64,000 bases of DNA from Empedobacter stercoris (GCF_020281205.1 NZ_JACXZC010000002.1:1-64000); one strand, 5' to 3'. Positions 25,501 through 36,411 are shown, counted from the first letter of the stretch. Notes: generated by a model not told the origin, from the letters alone. Made by a program: numbers and translations.

Positions 25501-26403
25501 GTTGAAGATTTCTTAAATTTAACTGGATTAGAATCTCTTTGGACAACAGACGAGGATAAGAACGAATTAGTAAAAGAGTTGATACATAATTATAAAATTA
25601 AGTACAACGACTTACAAGGAGCGCTTAACCGTGAAAGATTTACAATCTCAGTTGGAGATGAGTTACCTGCAGGTATCGTAAAATTAGCGAAAATCTATAT
25701 TGCGAAAAAACGTAAACTAAGAGTAGGGGATAAAATGGCTGGACGCCACGGTAACAAAGGTATTGTTGCACGTATCGTTCGCGACGAAGATATGCCTTTC
25801 TTAGAAGACGGAACACCAGTAAATATCGTACTTAATCCACTTGGGGTACCATCTCGTATGAATATCGGTCAGATTTATGAAACGGTATTAGGATGGGCTG
25901 GATTAAAAATGGGACAAAAATTTGCAACTCCTATTTTCGACGGTGCTGAAATTGATGACATCGATCGTATTACAGAAGAAGCAGGTATTCCTAAACACGG
26001 TACAACTTATTTATATGATGGTAATACTGGAGAGCGTTTTGATCAAAAAGCTACTGTAGGGGTGATTTACATGTTAAAATTAGGACACATGGTTGACGAC
26101 AAAATGCACGCGCGTTCTATCGGACCATACTCTTTAATTACTCAACAACCATTAGGAGGTAAAGCACAATTCGGTGGACAACGTTTCGGAGAGATGGAGG
26201 TTTGGGCATTAGAAGCATTCGGTGCATCTAATATCTTACGCGAAATCTTAACAGTTAAGTCGGATGACGTAATTGGACGTGCGAAAACTTACGAAGCAAT
26301 CGTAAAAGGAGAGCCAATGCCAGAACCTGGTATTCCAGAATCATTTAACGTATTGTTACATGAATTACAAGGTCTTGGATTAGACATAAACTTGGAAGAA
26401 TAA
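22561..26403 (+). CDS. rpoB: DNA-directed RNA polymerase subunit beta
   Basis: 1280 residues, full length for Bacteroidota. Characteristic segments: rifampicin region [20 protein letters not shown] (about residues 480-499), [20 protein letters not shown], and near the end [11 protein letters not shown] and [20 protein letters not shown]. The start is TTG at 22561; the frame closes with TAA at 22540-22542 and offers no ATG between, so a TTG start is the only upstream choice. It is preceded by an attenuator and followed by a small hairpin that includes its stop codon. Confidence 0.98.
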   Translation: MATKATLSNSTEKKERLNFSSAKAVAQFPDFLDIQIKSFEDFFQLETRPDQRKNEGLYRTFAENFPITDTRNQFVLEFLDYFVDPPRYTIDECIERGLTYSVPLKARLKLYCTDEEHEDFETVVQDVYLGTIPYMSPSGSFIINGAERVIVSQLHRSPGVFFGQSFHANGTKLYSSRIIPFKGSWIEFATDINSVMYAYIDRKKKLPLTTLLRAIGYERDKDILEIFDLAEEVKVNKANLKKVVGRKLAARVLNTWHEDFVDEDTGEVVSIERNEIILDRETILEKDHIDQIVDSGVKTILLHKEDINSADYGIIHNTLQKDPTNTEKEAVEYIYRQLRNAEPPDEETARGIIDKLFFSDQRYSLGEVGRYRLNKKLGLAISEDIQVLTREDIISIIKYLIELINSKAEVDDIDHLSNRRVRTVGEQMASQFGVGLARMARTIRERMNVRDNEVFTPIDLINAKTLSSVINSFFGTNQLSQFMDQTNPLSEITHKRRLSALGPGGLSRERAGFEVRDVHHTHYGRLCPIETPEGPNIGLISSLCVFAKVNNLGFIETPYRKVEEGKVDVESAPIYLTAEEEESKVIAQANIDMADDGTIATERVTAREDGDFPVVTPSEVDLIDVAPNQIASISASLIPFLEHDDANRALMGSNMMRQAVPLLKPQAPIVGTGLEKQVAKDSRILVNAEREGTVTYVDADIITIKYDRSEDEELVSFDTAEKTYNLTKFRKTNQGTTITLKPIVKVGDRVEKGQVLSEGYATEGGELAIGRNMVVAFMPWQGYNFEDAIVISEKAVREDWFTSIHIDEYSLDVRDTKLGMEELTSDIPNVSEEATKDLDENGMIRIGAEVKPGDILIGKITPKGESDPTPEEKLLRAIFGDKAGDVKDASLKASPSLRGVVINKKLFSRSIKDKRKRSQDKAIIDSVEAEYDVKFNELREILLEKLYVLLNGKTSQGIYNDLNEEVIKKGVKYTQKILSNVEDFLNLTGLESLWTTDEDKNELVKELIHNYKIKYNDLQGALNRERFTISVGDELPAGIVKLAKIYIAKKRKLRVGDKMAGRHGNKGIVARIVRDEDMPFLEDGTPVNIVLNPLGVPSRMNIGQIYETVLGWAGLKMGQKFATPIFDGAEIDDIDRITEEAGIPKHGTTYLYDGNTGERFDQKATVGVIYMLKLGHMVDDKMHARSIGPYSLITQQPLGGKAQFGGQRFGEMEVWALEAFGASNILREILTVKSDDVIGRAKTYEAIVKGEPMPEPGIPESFNVLLHELQGLGLDINLEE

Positions 26404-26430
26404 TAGGGCAACCTATTATTCTACCTTTTT
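26398..26430 (+). promoter_or_regulatory. rpoB-rpoC intercistronic hairpin overlapping the rpoB stop codon
   Basis: GAATAATAGG pairs perfectly with CCTATTATTC around a GCAA tetraloop. A short T run follows at 26426-26430. The 5' arm contains the rpoB stop codon, so a terminating ribosome would cover it. It may be a processing site or weak attenuator. Confidence 0.65.
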
Positions 26431-26465
26431 CGTTATAATAATATAATTGTTAGATACATTTCTAT

Positions 26466-29400
26466 ATGTCAACAAAAAATAAAACAAGTCAATTCTCAAA
26501 AATCCGTATCGGGTTAGCTTCTCCAGAATCGATTCTACAAGAATCTAAAGGTGAAGTTTTAAAACCTGAAACGATTAACTATAGAACGCACAAACCAGAG
26601 CGTGACGGGTTATTCTGTGAGCGTATCTTTGGACCTGTAAAAGATTACGAATGTGCCTGCGGAAAATATAAAAGAATCCGTTATAAAGGTATCGTTTGTG
26701 ACCGTTGTGGGGTTGAAGTTACTGAAAAGAAAGTTCGTCGTGAGCGTATTGGACACATCAACCTTGTTGTGCCAATTGCACATATTTGGTATTTCCGTTC
26801 ATTACCAAACAAAATTGGTTACATCTTAGGATTACCATCTAAGAAATTAGATATGGTAATTTACTACGAAAGATATGTCGTAATTCAACCAGGTATCGCA
26901 AAAGGACCAGAAGGGGAAGAATTAAATAGATTAGATTTCTTATCAGAAGAAGAGTATTTAGATATTTTAGAAACTCTTCCAATCGAGAATCAATATTTAG
27001 AAGATTCAGATCCTAATAAATTCGTTGCGAAAATGGGTGCTGAAGCATTAGAAGACCTATTATCTCGTATCAATTTAGATGAATTATCTTACGAATTAAG
27101 ACACAAAGCACATAACGAAACATCTAAACAACGTCGTACAGAAGCGTTAAAACGTTTACAAGTTGTTGAAGCGTTACGTGAGTCAAATATGCACCACGTC
27201 AATCGTCCTGAATGGATGGTAATGCGCGTTATTCCGGTTATTCCACCAGAATTACGTCCATTAGTTCCATTAGATGGTGGTCGTTTTGCAACATCAGATT
27301 TAAATGATTTATACCGTCGTGTAATTATCCGTAACAATCGTTTGAAACGATTAATGGAGATTAAAGCGCCAGAAGTAATTTTACGTAACGAAAAACGTAT
27401 GTTACAAGAAGCGGTTGATTCATTATTCGATAATACGCGTAAAGCATCTGCTGTTAAAGCTGATGGTAACCGTCCATTAAAATCATTATCTGATTCATTA
27501 AAAGGTAAACAAGGTCGTTTCCGTCAAAACTTATTAGGTAAACGTGTGGATTATTCTGCTCGTTCTGTAATTGTTGTTGGACCAACACTAAAATTACACG
27601 AATGTGGTTTACCAAAAGATATGGCTGCTGAATTATACAAACCATTCGTAGTTCGTAAATTAATCGAACGTGGTATTGTAAAAACAGTTAAATCGGCTAA
27701 GAAAATTATCGATAGAAAAGAGCCAGTTGTTTGGGATATTTTAGAAAATGTAATCAAAGGACACCCAGTTTTATTAAACCGTGCCCCTACGTTACACCGT
27801 TTAGGTATCCAAGCATTCCAACCGAAATTAATTGAGGGTAAAGCAATTCGTTTACACCCATTAGTGTGTACTGCCTTCAATGCCGATTTCGATGGTGACC
27901 AGATGGCCGTTCACTTACCATTAGGACCAGAAGCTGTTTTAGAAGCACAATTATTAATGTTGGCTTCTCAAAATATCTTGAATCCTGCAAATGGATCTCC
28001 AATTACTGTTCCTTCTCAGGATATGGTATTGGGTCTGTACTATATGACGAAAATTCGTCGTACTGACCACCAATTTACAGTAAAAGGTGAAGGATTAACT
28101 TTCTATTCAGACGAAGAAGTTCAAATTGCATACAACGAAGGAGCTGTTGACTTAAACGCGCCAATTCGTGTAAAAGGAACTATTCGTGTAGGAGAGGAGT
28201 TAGTAGAAAATCAATTAATCGAAACTTCAGTAGGACGTGTGTTATTTAACCAAATCGTTCCAAAACAAGTAGGATTTGTAAATGAAGTATTAACGAAAAA
28301 ATCGTTACGTACAATCATTAACAAAATCATCAAGATTACAGATTTCCCTACAACAGCTGCATTCTTAGATGATATGAAAGCATTAGGATACCGCAATGCC
28401 TTCGAGGGTGGTTTATCATTCTCTTTAGGTGATATCTTAATTCCAGAACAAAAGAAAGACCTTATCTCTGGTGCGATCAACCAAGTTGAGAACATTAAGA
28501 TGAACTATAACATGGGTCTTATTACAAATAACGAACGTTACAACCAAGTTATTGATGTTTGGACAACAACAAACGCAACGTTAACTGAAATTGTAATGAA
28601 ACGTATGACAGAAGATCAACAAGGATTTAACTCTGTATTCATGATGCTTGATTCTGGAGCACGTGGATCGAAAGAGCAAATTCGTCAGTTATCAGGTATG
28701 CGTGGATTGATGGCTAAACCTCAAAAAGCTGGTTCTACTGGTGGGGATATCATCGAAAACCCAATTATCTCTAACTTCCGTGAAGGTCTGTCTATCTTAG
28801 AGTACTTTATTTCTTCGCACGGTGCGCGTAAAGGTCTTGCCGATACTGCCTTAAAAACTGCCGATGCTGGATACTTGACTCGTCGTTTGGTTGACGTTGC
28901 GCAAGACGTTATCGTTATGCACGAAGACTGTGGTACATTAAGAGGTTTAGAAATTTCAGCACTTAAGAAAAAAGAAGAAATTATCGAAAGTCTTTCTTCT
29001 CGTGTATTAGGTCGTACTTCGTTAAATGATATTTATAATCCAGATAACGGTGAGTTAATCATTGCTGCTGGTCATATTATCACAGAAGATATCGGTGAAG
29101 TTTTAGAAGCTGCTGGTATCGAAAACGTAGAAGTTCGTTCTCCATTAACATGTGAAGCAAAAACTGGAATTTGTGCGAAATGTTACGGACGTAACTTAGC
29201 AACAGGTAAAGAAGTTCAAAAAGGTGAATCTGTAGGTGTAGTTGCTGCACAATCTATTGGTGAGCCTGGTACACAGTTAACATTACGTACGTTCCACGTG
29301 GGAGGTACTGCTGGTAACGTTTCTGAACAAAATACAATTAATGCAAAAGTTGATGGTACTGTTGAGTTTGATGACTTACGTTTAGTGCAATCTACTGATG

Positions 29401-30743
29401 ATGCAGGAAACCTTGTAGATACAGTTGTTTCTCGTTCTACAGAGATGAAAGTTATTGACGATTTAGGAAACGTTCGCCAACAAACTAACATCGCTTACGG
29501 TACAGTTTTATCAGTGAAAAATGGAGCTAAAGTTCAAAAAGGTCAAGAGATTGCAAGCTGGGACCCTTATAACGGGGTAATCATCGCAGAATCTACTGGT
29601 AAAATCGAGTATGAACAATTAGAACAAGGGGTAACCTTCCAAATTGAAATCGATGAGCAAACTGGATTCCAAGAAAAAGTTATTTCTGAATCACGTAATA
29701 AAAAATTGGTTCCAGCGTTAAGAGTTATCACAATTGATGGTGAAGAAAAAACATACAACTTACCAGTAGGTGCACACATAATGGTAAATGATGGAGAAAA
29801 AATTAATGCAGGTAAAATCTTAGTTAAGATCCCTCGTAAGTCGGCTAAATCTGGCGATATTACAGGAGGTTTACCTCGTATTACAGAGTTGTTAGAAGCT
29901 CGTAACCCATCTAACCCATCAGTTGTTTGTGAAATGGATGGAGTTGTATCTTTCGGTAAAATTAAACGTGGTAACCGCGAAATCATCGTTGAATCTAAAA
30001 ATGGTGAAATCCGTCGTTACTTAGTTAAATTATCTGCTCAAATCTTAGTTCAAGAAAATGACTTCGTACGTGCAGGTGAGCCTTTATCAGATGGAGCAAT
30101 TACACCAGAAGATATTTTAAGAATCTTAGGACCAACAGCGGTTCAAGAATACTTAGTAAACGAGATTCAAGATGTGTACCGTTTACAAGGGGTGAAAATT
30201 GATGACAAACACTTCGAGATTATCGTACGCCAAATGTTACGTAAAGTTCGTATTGTTGATTCAGGAGACACAAGATTCTTAGAAGATAGTTTAGAGCATA
30301 AAGACGATTTCATGGAAGAAAACGATCGCTTATTTGGAATGAAAGTCGTAGAAGATGCAGGAGATTCTGATACATTAAAACCAGGTCAAATCATCTCAGT
30401 TCGTGATCTACGTGATGAAAACTCTAAATTAAAACGTGAAGATAAAAACTTAGTAATAGCACGTGAAGCTTTACCTGCAACAGCAGAAGCAGTTTTACAA
30501 GGTATTACAAGAGCATCTTTACAAACTAAATCTTTCATGTCTGCGGCATCGTTCCAGGAAACAACAAAAGTTCTTAACGAAGCAGCTGTAGCTGGTAAAG
30601 TAGACGGTTTAGTAGGATTGAAAGAAAACGTTATCGTTGGACACTTAATTCCTGCAGGAACTGGATTAAAAGAGTATCAAAACATTATCGTAGGATCTAA
30701 CCGTGAATACGAGGAATTAATAAACGCAAAACAAGAATTATAA
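26466..30743 (+). CDS. rpoC: DNA-directed RNA polymerase subunit beta'
   Basis: 1425 residues. The N-terminal zinc ribbon ([20 protein letters not shown], about residues 66-85) and the catalytic metal site [12 protein letters not shown] (about residue 470) are intact, as are the trigger-loop/bridge-helix regions ([17 protein letters not shown], then [16 protein letters not shown]). A second zinc site ([14 protein letters not shown]) is present. Its last base is shared with the start codon of the DUF3467 gene. Confidence 0.98.
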   Translation: MSTKNKTSQFSKIRIGLASPESILQESKGEVLKPETINYRTHKPERDGLFCERIFGPVKDYECACGKYKRIRYKGIVCDRCGVEVTEKKVRRERIGHINLVVPIAHIWYFRSLPNKIGYILGLPSKKLDMVIYYERYVVIQPGIAKGPEGEELNRLDFLSEEEYLDILETLPIENQYLEDSDPNKFVAKMGAEALEDLLSRINLDELSYELRHKAHNETSKQRRTEALKRLQVVEALRESNMHHVNRPEWMVMRVIPVIPPELRPLVPLDGGRFATSDLNDLYRRVIIRNNRLKRLMEIKAPEVILRNEKRMLQEAVDSLFDNTRKASAVKADGNRPLKSLSDSLKGKQGRFRQNLLGKRVDYSARSVIVVGPTLKLHECGLPKDMAAELYKPFVVRKLIERGIVKTVKSAKKIIDRKEPVVWDILENVIKGHPVLLNRAPTLHRLGIQAFQPKLIEGKAIRLHPLVCTAFNADFDGDQMAVHLPLGPEAVLEAQLLMLASQNILNPANGSPITVPSQDMVLGLYYMTKIRRTDHQFTVKGEGLTFYSDEEVQIAYNEGAVDLNAPIRVKGTIRVGEELVENQLIETSVGRVLFNQIVPKQVGFVNEVLTKKSLRTIINKIIKITDFPTTAAFLDDMKALGYRNAFEGGLSFSLGDILIPEQKKDLISGAINQVENIKMNYNMGLITNNERYNQVIDVWTTTNATLTEIVMKRMTEDQQGFNSVFMMLDSGARGSKEQIRQLSGMRGLMAKPQKAGSTGGDIIENPIISNFREGLSILEYFISSHGARKGLADTALKTADAGYLTRRLVDVAQDVIVMHEDCGTLRGLEISALKKKEEIIESLSSRVLGRTSLNDIYNPDNGELIIAAGHIITEDIGEVLEAAGIENVEVRSPLTCEAKTGICAKCYGRNLATGKEVQKGESVGVVAAQSIGEPGTQLTLRTFHVGGTAGNVSEQNTINAKVDGTVEFDDLRLVQSTDDAGNLVDTVVSRSTEMKVIDDLGNVRQQTNIAYGTVLSVKNGAKVQKGQEIASWDPYNGVIIAESTGKIEYEQLEQGVTFQIEIDEQTGFQEKVISESRNKKLVPALRVITIDGEEKTYNLPVGAHIMVNDGEKINAGKILVKIPRKSAKSGDITGGLPRITELLEARNPSNPSVVCEMDGVVSFGKIKRGNREIIVESKNGEIRRYLVKLSAQILVQENDFVRAGEPLSDGAITPEDILRILGPTAVQEYLVNEIQDVYRLQGVKIDDKHFEIIVRQMLRKVRIVDSGDTRFLEDSLEHKDDFMEENDRLFGMKVVEDAGDSDTLKPGQIISVRDLRDENSKLKREDKNLVIAREALPATAEAVLQGITRASLQTKSFMSAASFQETTKVLNEAAVAGKVDGLVGLKENVIVGHLIPAGTGLKEYQNIIVGSNREYEELINAKQEL

Positions 30744-31036
30744 TGTCAGAAAATCAACAAAACGAAGGATTAAACATTGAGTTAAACGAATTAGTAGCTC
30801 AAGGTGTTTATGCTACAGGAGCAATCATCAACCACTCACCATCTGAGTTCGTTGTAGATTTTGTTCAGTTTTTACCAGGTGCTAGACCATCAGTAAAATC
30901 AAGAATTATCTTGTCTCCATTACAAGCAAAACAATTATCTCAATCGTTAGCAGAAAACGTTTCAAACTTTGAGAAAAACTTTGGTGAAATCAAAGAACCT
31001 CAAGTAAACAACGGTACTGCAACTTACGAAGCTTAA
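30743..31036 (+). CDS. DUF3467 domain protein
   Basis: 97 residues, family DUF3467. It contains GVYATGAIINHSPSEFVVDF and ARPSVKSRIILSPLQAKQL, the usual core of this small uncharacterised family. Its start codon shares one base with the rpoC stop (TAATG), so it is translationally coupled to rpoC. The fixed position suggests a link to RNA polymerase or a similarly essential process, but no function is known. A terminator ends the cluster after it. Confidence 0.9.
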   Translation: MSENQQNEGLNIELNELVAQGVYATGAIINHSPSEFVVDFVQFLPGARPSVKSRIILSPLQAKQLSQSLAENVSNFEKNFGEIKEPQVNNGTATYEA

Positions 31037-31055
31037 GAATTATTCTTAATATTTC

Positions 31056-31091
31056 AAAAATCCCTCAATCGTAGATTGGGGGATTTTTTTG
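31056..31091 (+). terminator. intrinsic terminator of the rpoBC-DUF3467 operon
   Basis: AAAATCCCTCAATC pairs with GATTGGGGGATTTT around GTA (one G-U pair), followed by a run of T. Confidence 0.92.
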
Positions 31092-31241
31092 TTTAATCAA
31101 AACTATCAGATTGATAATATTAACTTCATTAATTCTTTCAGATTTATTAAATTAATAATATTTATAAATATATTTACGAATAATCTAAAACAGATAGGGG
31201 TTAAAGTTTTTTTCTCTATTTTTTAAAATCGAAAAAATGTT

Positions 31242-31249
31242 TAGATTTG
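31242..31249 (+). promoter_or_regulatory. -7 box (TAGATTTG) of the E2 gene
   Basis: An exact TAnnTTTG match 21 bases before the ATG at 31271. Bases 31092-31241 otherwise hold only A/T-rich sequence. Confidence 0.55.
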
Positions 31250-31270
31250 TAAGAAGCAAATACACAAAGC

Positions 31271-32578
31271 ATGTCTGACTATAAATTAATTCTACCTTCG
31301 ATGGGAGAAGGTGTAATGGAAGCTACTGTTACCAATTGGATCAAAAATATTGGTGATGCAATTGCCGAAGATGAATCGGTTGTAGAAATTGCAACTGACA
31401 AAGTAGATTCTGATGTTCCTTCACCAGTTGCAGGAGTTTTAAAAGAAATCTTGGTTCCAGTAGATGGAATTGCAAAAGTAGGTGAGCCAATCGCAATTTT
31501 ATCTGTAGATGGAGTTGTAGAGCAAACCGAAGAAGCAGAAGAAGTTGATACAAACAGTGATCAAGAAATTGCAGATACTGCAAAAACAATCGAAGCTGAA
31601 GTTGCAACAATTAAATCTGAAACGATTATTACATCGTCTGATGATAAATTTTATTCACCTTTAGTAAAGTCTATTGCAAAAGAAGAAGGAGTTTCTCAAA
31701 CAGAATTGGATCAAATTTTAGGTTCAGGAAAAGATGGACGTGTAACGAAAGATGATATTTTAAATTTCGTTAAAAATAGAGGAACTCAATCAGTAAATAC
31801 TACTGTCACTGCTCCAGTTACTCAGCCTCAAGCACCACAAATACAAGCTGCACCAATTTCTGTTGGTGAAGGTGATGAAATCATCGAAATGGATAGAATG
31901 CGTAAGATTATTGCGCAAAATATGCTACAAGCAAAACAAATTGCACCTCATGTAACATCTTTCGTTGAAGTTGATATGACGAATATCGTTTTATGGAGAG
32001 ATAAAAATAAGAATGAGTTTCAAAAGAAACATGGTGAGAAAATTACGTTCATGCCAATTTTTATCGAAGCTGTAGCAAAAGCTATTCAAGATTTCCCAAT
32101 GATTAATGTATCTGTAGATGGAGATAAAATCATCAAAAAGAAAAATATCAACATTGGTATGGCAGCTGCTTTACCAAGCGGAAATTTAATTGTACCTGTG
32201 ATCAAAAATGCAGATCAATTTAATTTAGCAGGATTAGCTTCTCAAGTAAATGATTTAGCAAACCGTGCACGTACGAATAAATTGAAACCAGTCGAAATTC
32301 AAGGTGGAACTTATACAATCACCAATATCGGTTCTTTTGGAAATACGTTAGGAACACCAATTATTCCTCAACCACAAGTCGCTATTCTTGCTGTTGGAGC
32401 AATTGTAAAGAAACCTGCAGTTATTGAAACTCCACAAGGAGATATGATTGCCATTCGTCACAAAATGTATCTATCCCATGCTTACGATCACCGTGTAGTG
32501 GATGGCGCGTTAGGCGGTATGTTTGTAAAACGTGTAGCCGAATATCTTGAAGCTTTTGATATGAATACACTTGTATAA
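31271..32578 (+). CDS. 2-oxo acid dehydrogenase dihydrolipoyl acyltransferase (E2)
   Basis: 435 residues in the usual E2 order: one lipoyl domain (about 2-78, lipoyl-lysine in EIATDKVDSDVP, Lys44), a Glu/Thr-rich linker, the E1/E3-binding domain (about 128-165, YSPLVKSIAKEEGVSQ), a Pro/Gln-rich linker, and the catalytic domain with YDHRVVDGALGG (His407, Asp411) near the C-terminus. It transfers the acyl group from E1 to CoA. It most resembles branched-chain E2 proteins and is a plausible partner of the fused E1 at 2978-5392, though the two genes lie 26 kb apart. No E3 gene is in the window. It is monocistronic. Confidence 0.93.
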   Translation: MSDYKLILPSMGEGVMEATVTNWIKNIGDAIAEDESVVEIATDKVDSDVPSPVAGVLKEILVPVDGIAKVGEPIAILSVDGVVEQTEEAEEVDTNSDQEIADTAKTIEAEVATIKSETIITSSDDKFYSPLVKSIAKEEGVSQTELDQILGSGKDGRVTKDDILNFVKNRGTQSVNTTVTAPVTQPQAPQIQAAPISVGEGDEIIEMDRMRKIIAQNMLQAKQIAPHVTSFVEVDMTNIVLWRDKNKNEFQKKHGEKITFMPIFIEAVAKAIQDFPMINVSVDGDKIIKKKNINIGMAAALPSGNLIVPVIKNADQFNLAGLASQVNDLANRARTNKLKPVEIQGGTYTITNIGSFGNTLGTPIIPQPQVAILAVGAIVKKPAVIETPQGDMIAIRHKMYLSHAYDHRVVDGALGGMFVKRVAEYLEAFDMNTLV

Positions 32579-32612
32579 ATATTCATTTGTTAAAATAATA
32601 ATTATATATCGT

Positions 32613-32642
32613 AAAAAACTCTGATAACATCAGAGTTTTTTT
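32613..32642 (+). terminator. intrinsic terminator after the E2 gene
   Basis: AAAAACTCTGAT pairs perfectly with ATCAGAGTTTTT around AAC, followed by more T. Confidence 0.9.
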
Positions 32643-32668
32643 ATTTTCACAATTAGGTTTAATATATA

Positions 32669-33876
32669 ATGAGGTATAGGTTTTTTTTTTTGATTGTATC
32701 GATGTTGTCAGTGTTTGTTTTTTTACAAAATACTGAAGAAAAACAATACTTTTTACCAAGAAGCAATTCAACAAATAAAAAAGGATAATGGAAAAGTATC
32801 AAGATTTATGAATATTTAATCAATAATGTAACAAATCCAGAACATAAAATTAATTATCAATTAGATTTAATTAAACTAAAAATCTATATTTCGAAAGATG
32901 TAGAAGCAATTGATATCTTTTTTGCTATTCAAGATGAAATCGAAAGTTTAAAGAATCGAGAAATAGAAGATAAATACAATATTATTGGGGCAGATTTGGC
33001 ACAATATTTAGGATTTAATGAATATTTTCAAAAAACTTCTTAAAAAGGTAAAATCAAAAGATAAAAAGTGGATTGATAGCATTCATCACAAGTTTTTAGA
33101 TCTACGAACAGATTTAGCTGTGAACTCATTTCCCACATCTCCTATTCAGTCCGAAATAGATGCTTATACAACCATTGATAGTTTAAACAATACGATTAAT
33201 GAGGTTGAAAAATTTATCTTTTAAAGAAACTTGAAAATTATTATCTTAAAAAAACTCACTCGAAAAATACGCTATATATAATACACAATTAACAAAACTT
33301 AATGAGCAATTAAAAGTTGAGAAAAAAGGAACAAAAAATCATCTTGTCAACAAACTATTTGAACAGAATAGAATCCGATTAGCAAAAGAAAATCGAAATA
33401 TTAAGAACTTATCTTACGTTTTTAGTGCAGTTTTAGTAGGTTTATTTTTATTTATAATTTTTTATAAAAAGAAGGAGAAAATTGAAGAAACAATTACGAA
33501 ACCAAATTTAATTTCGGACAAAGTTGAAAACGAAATATTAATCAAATTAGATCATTTTGAACATAACAAAGGCTATCTAAATCCTCATATTACGATTGTA
33601 CTTTTGGCTAAAGAACTGGATACAAATGTCAAATATTTATCCTCGATTTTGAACAATAGTAAACAGAAAAGTTTTAATAATTACATCAACGAATTGCGAA
33701 TTGAATATATTGTGAAATGTCTACAAGAAGACCATAAATTTCGTTTGTACAAAGTGAGTCATCTTGCCACTCTAAGCGGGTTTTCTTCACAAAGTAGTTT
33801 CACAACTTTTTTAAAATTGGTGACAGGAACCACTCCATCTGTATTTATCAAAAATTTGACTGACAATGAAGATTAG
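32669..33876 (+). pseudogene. decayed TPR/AraC-type transcriptional regulator
   Basis: Three or more frames together resemble a Flavobacteriia-type regulator with an N-terminal signal/TPR part, one membrane helix and a C-terminal AraC helix-turn-helix. The start region (MRYRFFFLIVSM, 32669) stops after 39 codons. A second open stretch runs to about 33042 (YLINNVTNPEH, FNEYFQKTS then stop). A third is at 33018-33224. The last is open from 33250 to the stop at 33874-33876, with a membrane helix (NLSYVFSAVLVGLFLF) and the HTH (VSHLATLSGFSSQSSFTTFL, GTTPSVFIKNL). Twelve consecutive T near 32680 and other frame breaks show loss of function. The surviving AraC part alone is unlikely to be made. Confidence 0.8.
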
Positions 33877-34033
33877 AATATTCTATATATTTTTTGTTTC
33901 TTTTGCTTCTGTTTTATGCGCTCAAAAAGTAGATAGCATTCGAATTGTGTATGATTACGTTTATTTTGATTCTCAAAAAGCGATTGAAATGGCAGATCAA
34001 ATTATTAAAAATTCAAATGATAAAAATGATTAA
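33866..34033 (+). pseudogene. truncated N-terminus of a second signal-peptide/TPR regulator
   Basis: A 55-codon frame overlapping the end of the previous pseudogene by 11 bp. It has a clear signal peptide (MKIRIFYIFFVSFASVLCAQ) followed by a TPR-like start (YVYFDSQKAIEMADQII), and then stops. The rest of a TPR/AraC protein of the same type is missing; the sequence passes directly into the remains of an unrelated T9SS cargo gene. Overlap with the preceding gene's end looks like an old tandem array of paralogues cut by a deletion. Confidence 0.65.
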
Positions 34034-34933
34034 AACGATTGAAGATAGAATTTCGAATGTTGGTGCAGAGATTGGCGTAACTTTAGAGGAAGTAGCTGGA
34101 CAAAATGATCAAATTGTAGCTTTGGTAGGAGAGGGAGATATGGTTTCTAATTTGAGAGTATACAATTTACCAAATTTTGATTTGGTTTATGATTTTCCAG
34201 CCATGCATAATGATGATTTGTTGTCTTTAAATTTTAATCGAATTCCAGCTGAAAATAGTTACCATTATGTGATTGGTTTATCTCAATTTGAAACGGATGC
34301 AGATAAAAAATACGGTGTAGTAAAAACATTATGATTCTTCAGGGAAAGAAGTGAATAAAGTTCGTTTACCTGTTACAAATGAGTCAGAAAGATTTAGTGT
34401 GTTTTTAACAGAAACAACGTTAGATCCAAAATAGTCAATGATGATGATAAGATCGAATATGTGTACGCTTATCAAGATCGTATCAATGATGTTCAGGCAA
34501 ATACTTATGCGATAGCTCAGGACGAAAATAATGTTATTGCAACATTCTCAGGACGAACAGACAAAGGAAATGTAAACAGTGCAGGTTATTTGACGAATAG
34601 AAAAGGGGAGTTTGATCGTTTATATATTTATTATGGAGGAGATTATTCTGCGACAAGTTTCTTAACAGAGTTTTACAAATTACCGATGCAAACGTTGAAG
34701 GTAAATGATATTTCGAACGCTAAACAATCAATAAAATATTTGAGTAATGTGAATCAAATCCGTATTGATTATGATTACCAAACTTATCAAGTTTATAGTG
34801 TGAATGAAATTTAATTTCTTCTGGAAATTCTGTTCAAACAATTTTTACGAACGGATGGAATAAAGGAGTTTATATCATCAAAACAATAGATAAACAAGGA
34901 AAAGCAAATACGGCTAAAATCTTAGTTTTCTAA
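34022..34933 (+). pseudogene. decayed T9SS cargo protein with C-terminal type A sorting domain
   Basis: Four overlapping frames read as one protein: KTIEDRISNVGAEIGVTLEE up to a break at about 34334, DSSGKEVNKVRLPVTNESER to about 34433, IVNDDDKIEYVYAYQDRIND onward to 34814, and finally TIFTNGWNKGVYIIKTIDKQ then KANTAKILVF with TAA at 34931-34933. The last part is the typical T9SS type A sorting domain (glycine-x-tyrosine strand, then a short basic strand ending in hydrophobic residues). At least three frameshifts and no start codon make it inactive. The middle is beta-rich with no recognisable catalytic domain; it would have been a surface or secreted protein. Confidence 0.75.
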
Positions 34934-34953
34934 GTTAATTAACACGAATAATG

Positions 34954-34987
34954 AAAAAATCCAACTAATTATTAATTGGTTTTTTTT
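34954..34987. terminator. bidirectional terminator between two pseudogenes
   Basis: AAAAAATCCAACTAAT and ATTAATTGGTTTTTTT form a hairpin with G-U pairs and T runs in both directions. Confidence 0.65.
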
Positions 34988-35359
34988 CGTTTAAATTTAT
35001 AGGTTAACATCACACCTCCTTTATATAGTAACCATTCTCCACTTTTATTGAATGATTAAGCAGAATCGTAACGACCAATTTTAGAAGCATCTTCTTTATA
35101 ATATATCAAAGTAATATTTACCTTCTACAAATCCCATATACATTTGCAGATGACTTCCAGCAAAAGATTTCCATGGAGAAATAAAACCGTCTGCTTGTAA
35201 AGTAATTTTATCAGTAATTGCGTGTTCTACTCCAAGGTTAACCATCGCAAGAGGAAGGGTTAGAACATTTGCTTTGAGCTGTTTTTCAGTTTTTTGAGCA
35301 AATAATGTGGCAGGAAATAATATGCAAAAAAGTTTTTTCATCATCAAAATTGAATTCAT
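34972..35359 (-). pseudogene. DUF3575-like outer membrane protein, internally deleted and truncated
   Basis: The intact part (35359 down to 35096, 87 codons) has a signal peptide (MKKLFCILFPATLFAQ) and the DUF3575 signature LGVEHAITDKITLQADGFIS followed by a GKYYFDI strand. It then stops. A further stretch in neighbouring frames (YKEDASKIGRYDSA, then stop, then GEWLLYKGGVMLTYKFKRK to 34972) looks like the barrel's final strands. About 60-80 residues that normally lie between are missing. So one internal deletion and at least one stop have inactivated it. Start is ambiguous between 35359 and the MKKLF methionine at 35341. Confidence 0.65.
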
Positions 35360-35441
35360 TAGCTTGCAAAGGTAAAAAAAGTGATTTATTAAGAGGTTAA
35401 TTCAAGCTTTTTTATAACTTTACTTAACATTAAATAACACT

Positions 35442-35957
35442 ATGGCAGCGTTTATATCAATCTTAATCATTTTTTTAATTTTCGGAATTTTTGTTTCGAT
35501 ATTTTTTGTTATTGCCGTTTCTGATGCAAAAGTTAGAGAAAAGAACGAGTTGCATACGTTGAAAAGCTTACCCGAAGATATAGAACTGAAAGCGGTTGTG
35601 CGATATAACATTGGGCGTCCACAAGGGAAATTTCTTAAAATGAAATCCTTTCAAGGAAGTGGGGTGTTATATGTCCAAGGTGAGCAATTAATTTTTAAAG
35701 ATATTTTAGGAAACGAAGATCATGTATATGATTTAAATACATGTAAATTATCTTGGGTTGAAAACAAAATTAACGGAATTACAAATGCGTTTAAGGTTGC
35801 AGATCACGAAGCGATTATATTCTTTTATATCGATAAAGGAGTTTCGATTTTTAGTACGATAGAAGAAAATGCTTCGACATCAGATTTGTACATTCGTCTG
35901 AAAGAGTTGCGCAAAAGCATTCGAAATGCTAAAAAAGTTGAGTCGGCAAATGAATAG
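35442..35957 (+). CDS. small membrane-anchored protein of unknown function
   Basis: 171 residues. One N-terminal transmembrane helix (about 4-27, FISILIIFLIFGIFVSIFF) is followed by a cytoplasmic domain of about 140 residues rich in beta strands (SGVLYVQGEQLIFKDILG, then DLNTCKLSWVENKING, then AIIFFYIDKGVSIFST) and a basic C-terminal helix. The strand pattern resembles a PH-like or GRAM-like fold, which is only a guess. The frame overlaps the tail of the convergent gene by 29 bp. Family not recognised. Confidence 0.65.
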   Translation: MAAFISILIIFLIFGIFVSIFFVIAVSDAKVREKNELHTLKSLPEDIELKAVVRYNIGRPQGKFLKMKSFQGSGVLYVQGEQLIFKDILGNEDHVYDLNTCKLSWVENKINGITNAFKVADHEAIIFFYIDKGVSIFSTIEENASTSDLYIRLKELRKSIRNAKKVESANE

Positions 35958-36411
35958 TTAAGCCGGCTCTAAATCCGCTCATATCTTTAAAATCTTTATT
36001 CTCTCTAAACTCAAAAGAATAACCCGCATTTAATTCCACAATACTTAATACAGCAATCCCCGCTTTGGGTGTAATTGTCCACGGAGAAACTTCAGCTCGA
36101 ATCACATAAAAAGCTGAACTGAAGTTTGAGCTATACGGATCAACTTGGTTGTTGCGAAAATTAAACATATATCCCGCACCAATCTCTGGTATCACACGAA
36201 ATTTATCTTTCATATACCCCAAATTTGCATTTGCACTAAAGGTCAAAATATTGTTATTGTCTTGGACTAAAAATAAATCTGTTCCAACTTTTCCGTAATT
36301 TCCATTCCAATATTCGTAACCAACATTAATTGTAAAATAATCGGTTAAATTTTGTTGTGCTTTTGCCTGAAAACTACTGATAAAAATAAAGAGTGCGATG
36401 AACTTTTTCAT
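35929..36411 (-). CDS. putative outer membrane beta-barrel protein
   Basis: 160 residues with a signal peptide (about 1-18, ending AKAQ). The mature part has alternating amphipathic strands (YFTINVGYEYWNG, NLGYMKDKFRVIPEIGAGYM, VELNAGYSFEFRE) and a short C-terminal strand (AGLTIHLP), typical of small outer-membrane barrels of Flavobacteriia. No specific family recognised. It converges with, and overlaps by 29 bp, the membrane protein gene at 35442. Confidence 0.65.
   Translation of the reverse strand: MKKFIALFIFISSFQAKAQQNLTDYFTINVGYEYWNGNYGKVGTDLFLVQDNNNILTFSANANLGYMKDKFRVIPEIGAGYMFNFRNNQVDPYSSNFSSAFYVIRAEVSPWTITPKAGIAVLSIVELNAGYSFEFRENKDFKDMSGFRAGLTIHLPTQLF

Noticed and set aside
33604-33876. 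Separate AraC-type small regulator
   Set aside because: The frame is open upstream to 33250 with a membrane helix and matches the C-terminal part of the larger broken TPR/AraC gene, so it is a remnant rather than a gene of its own.
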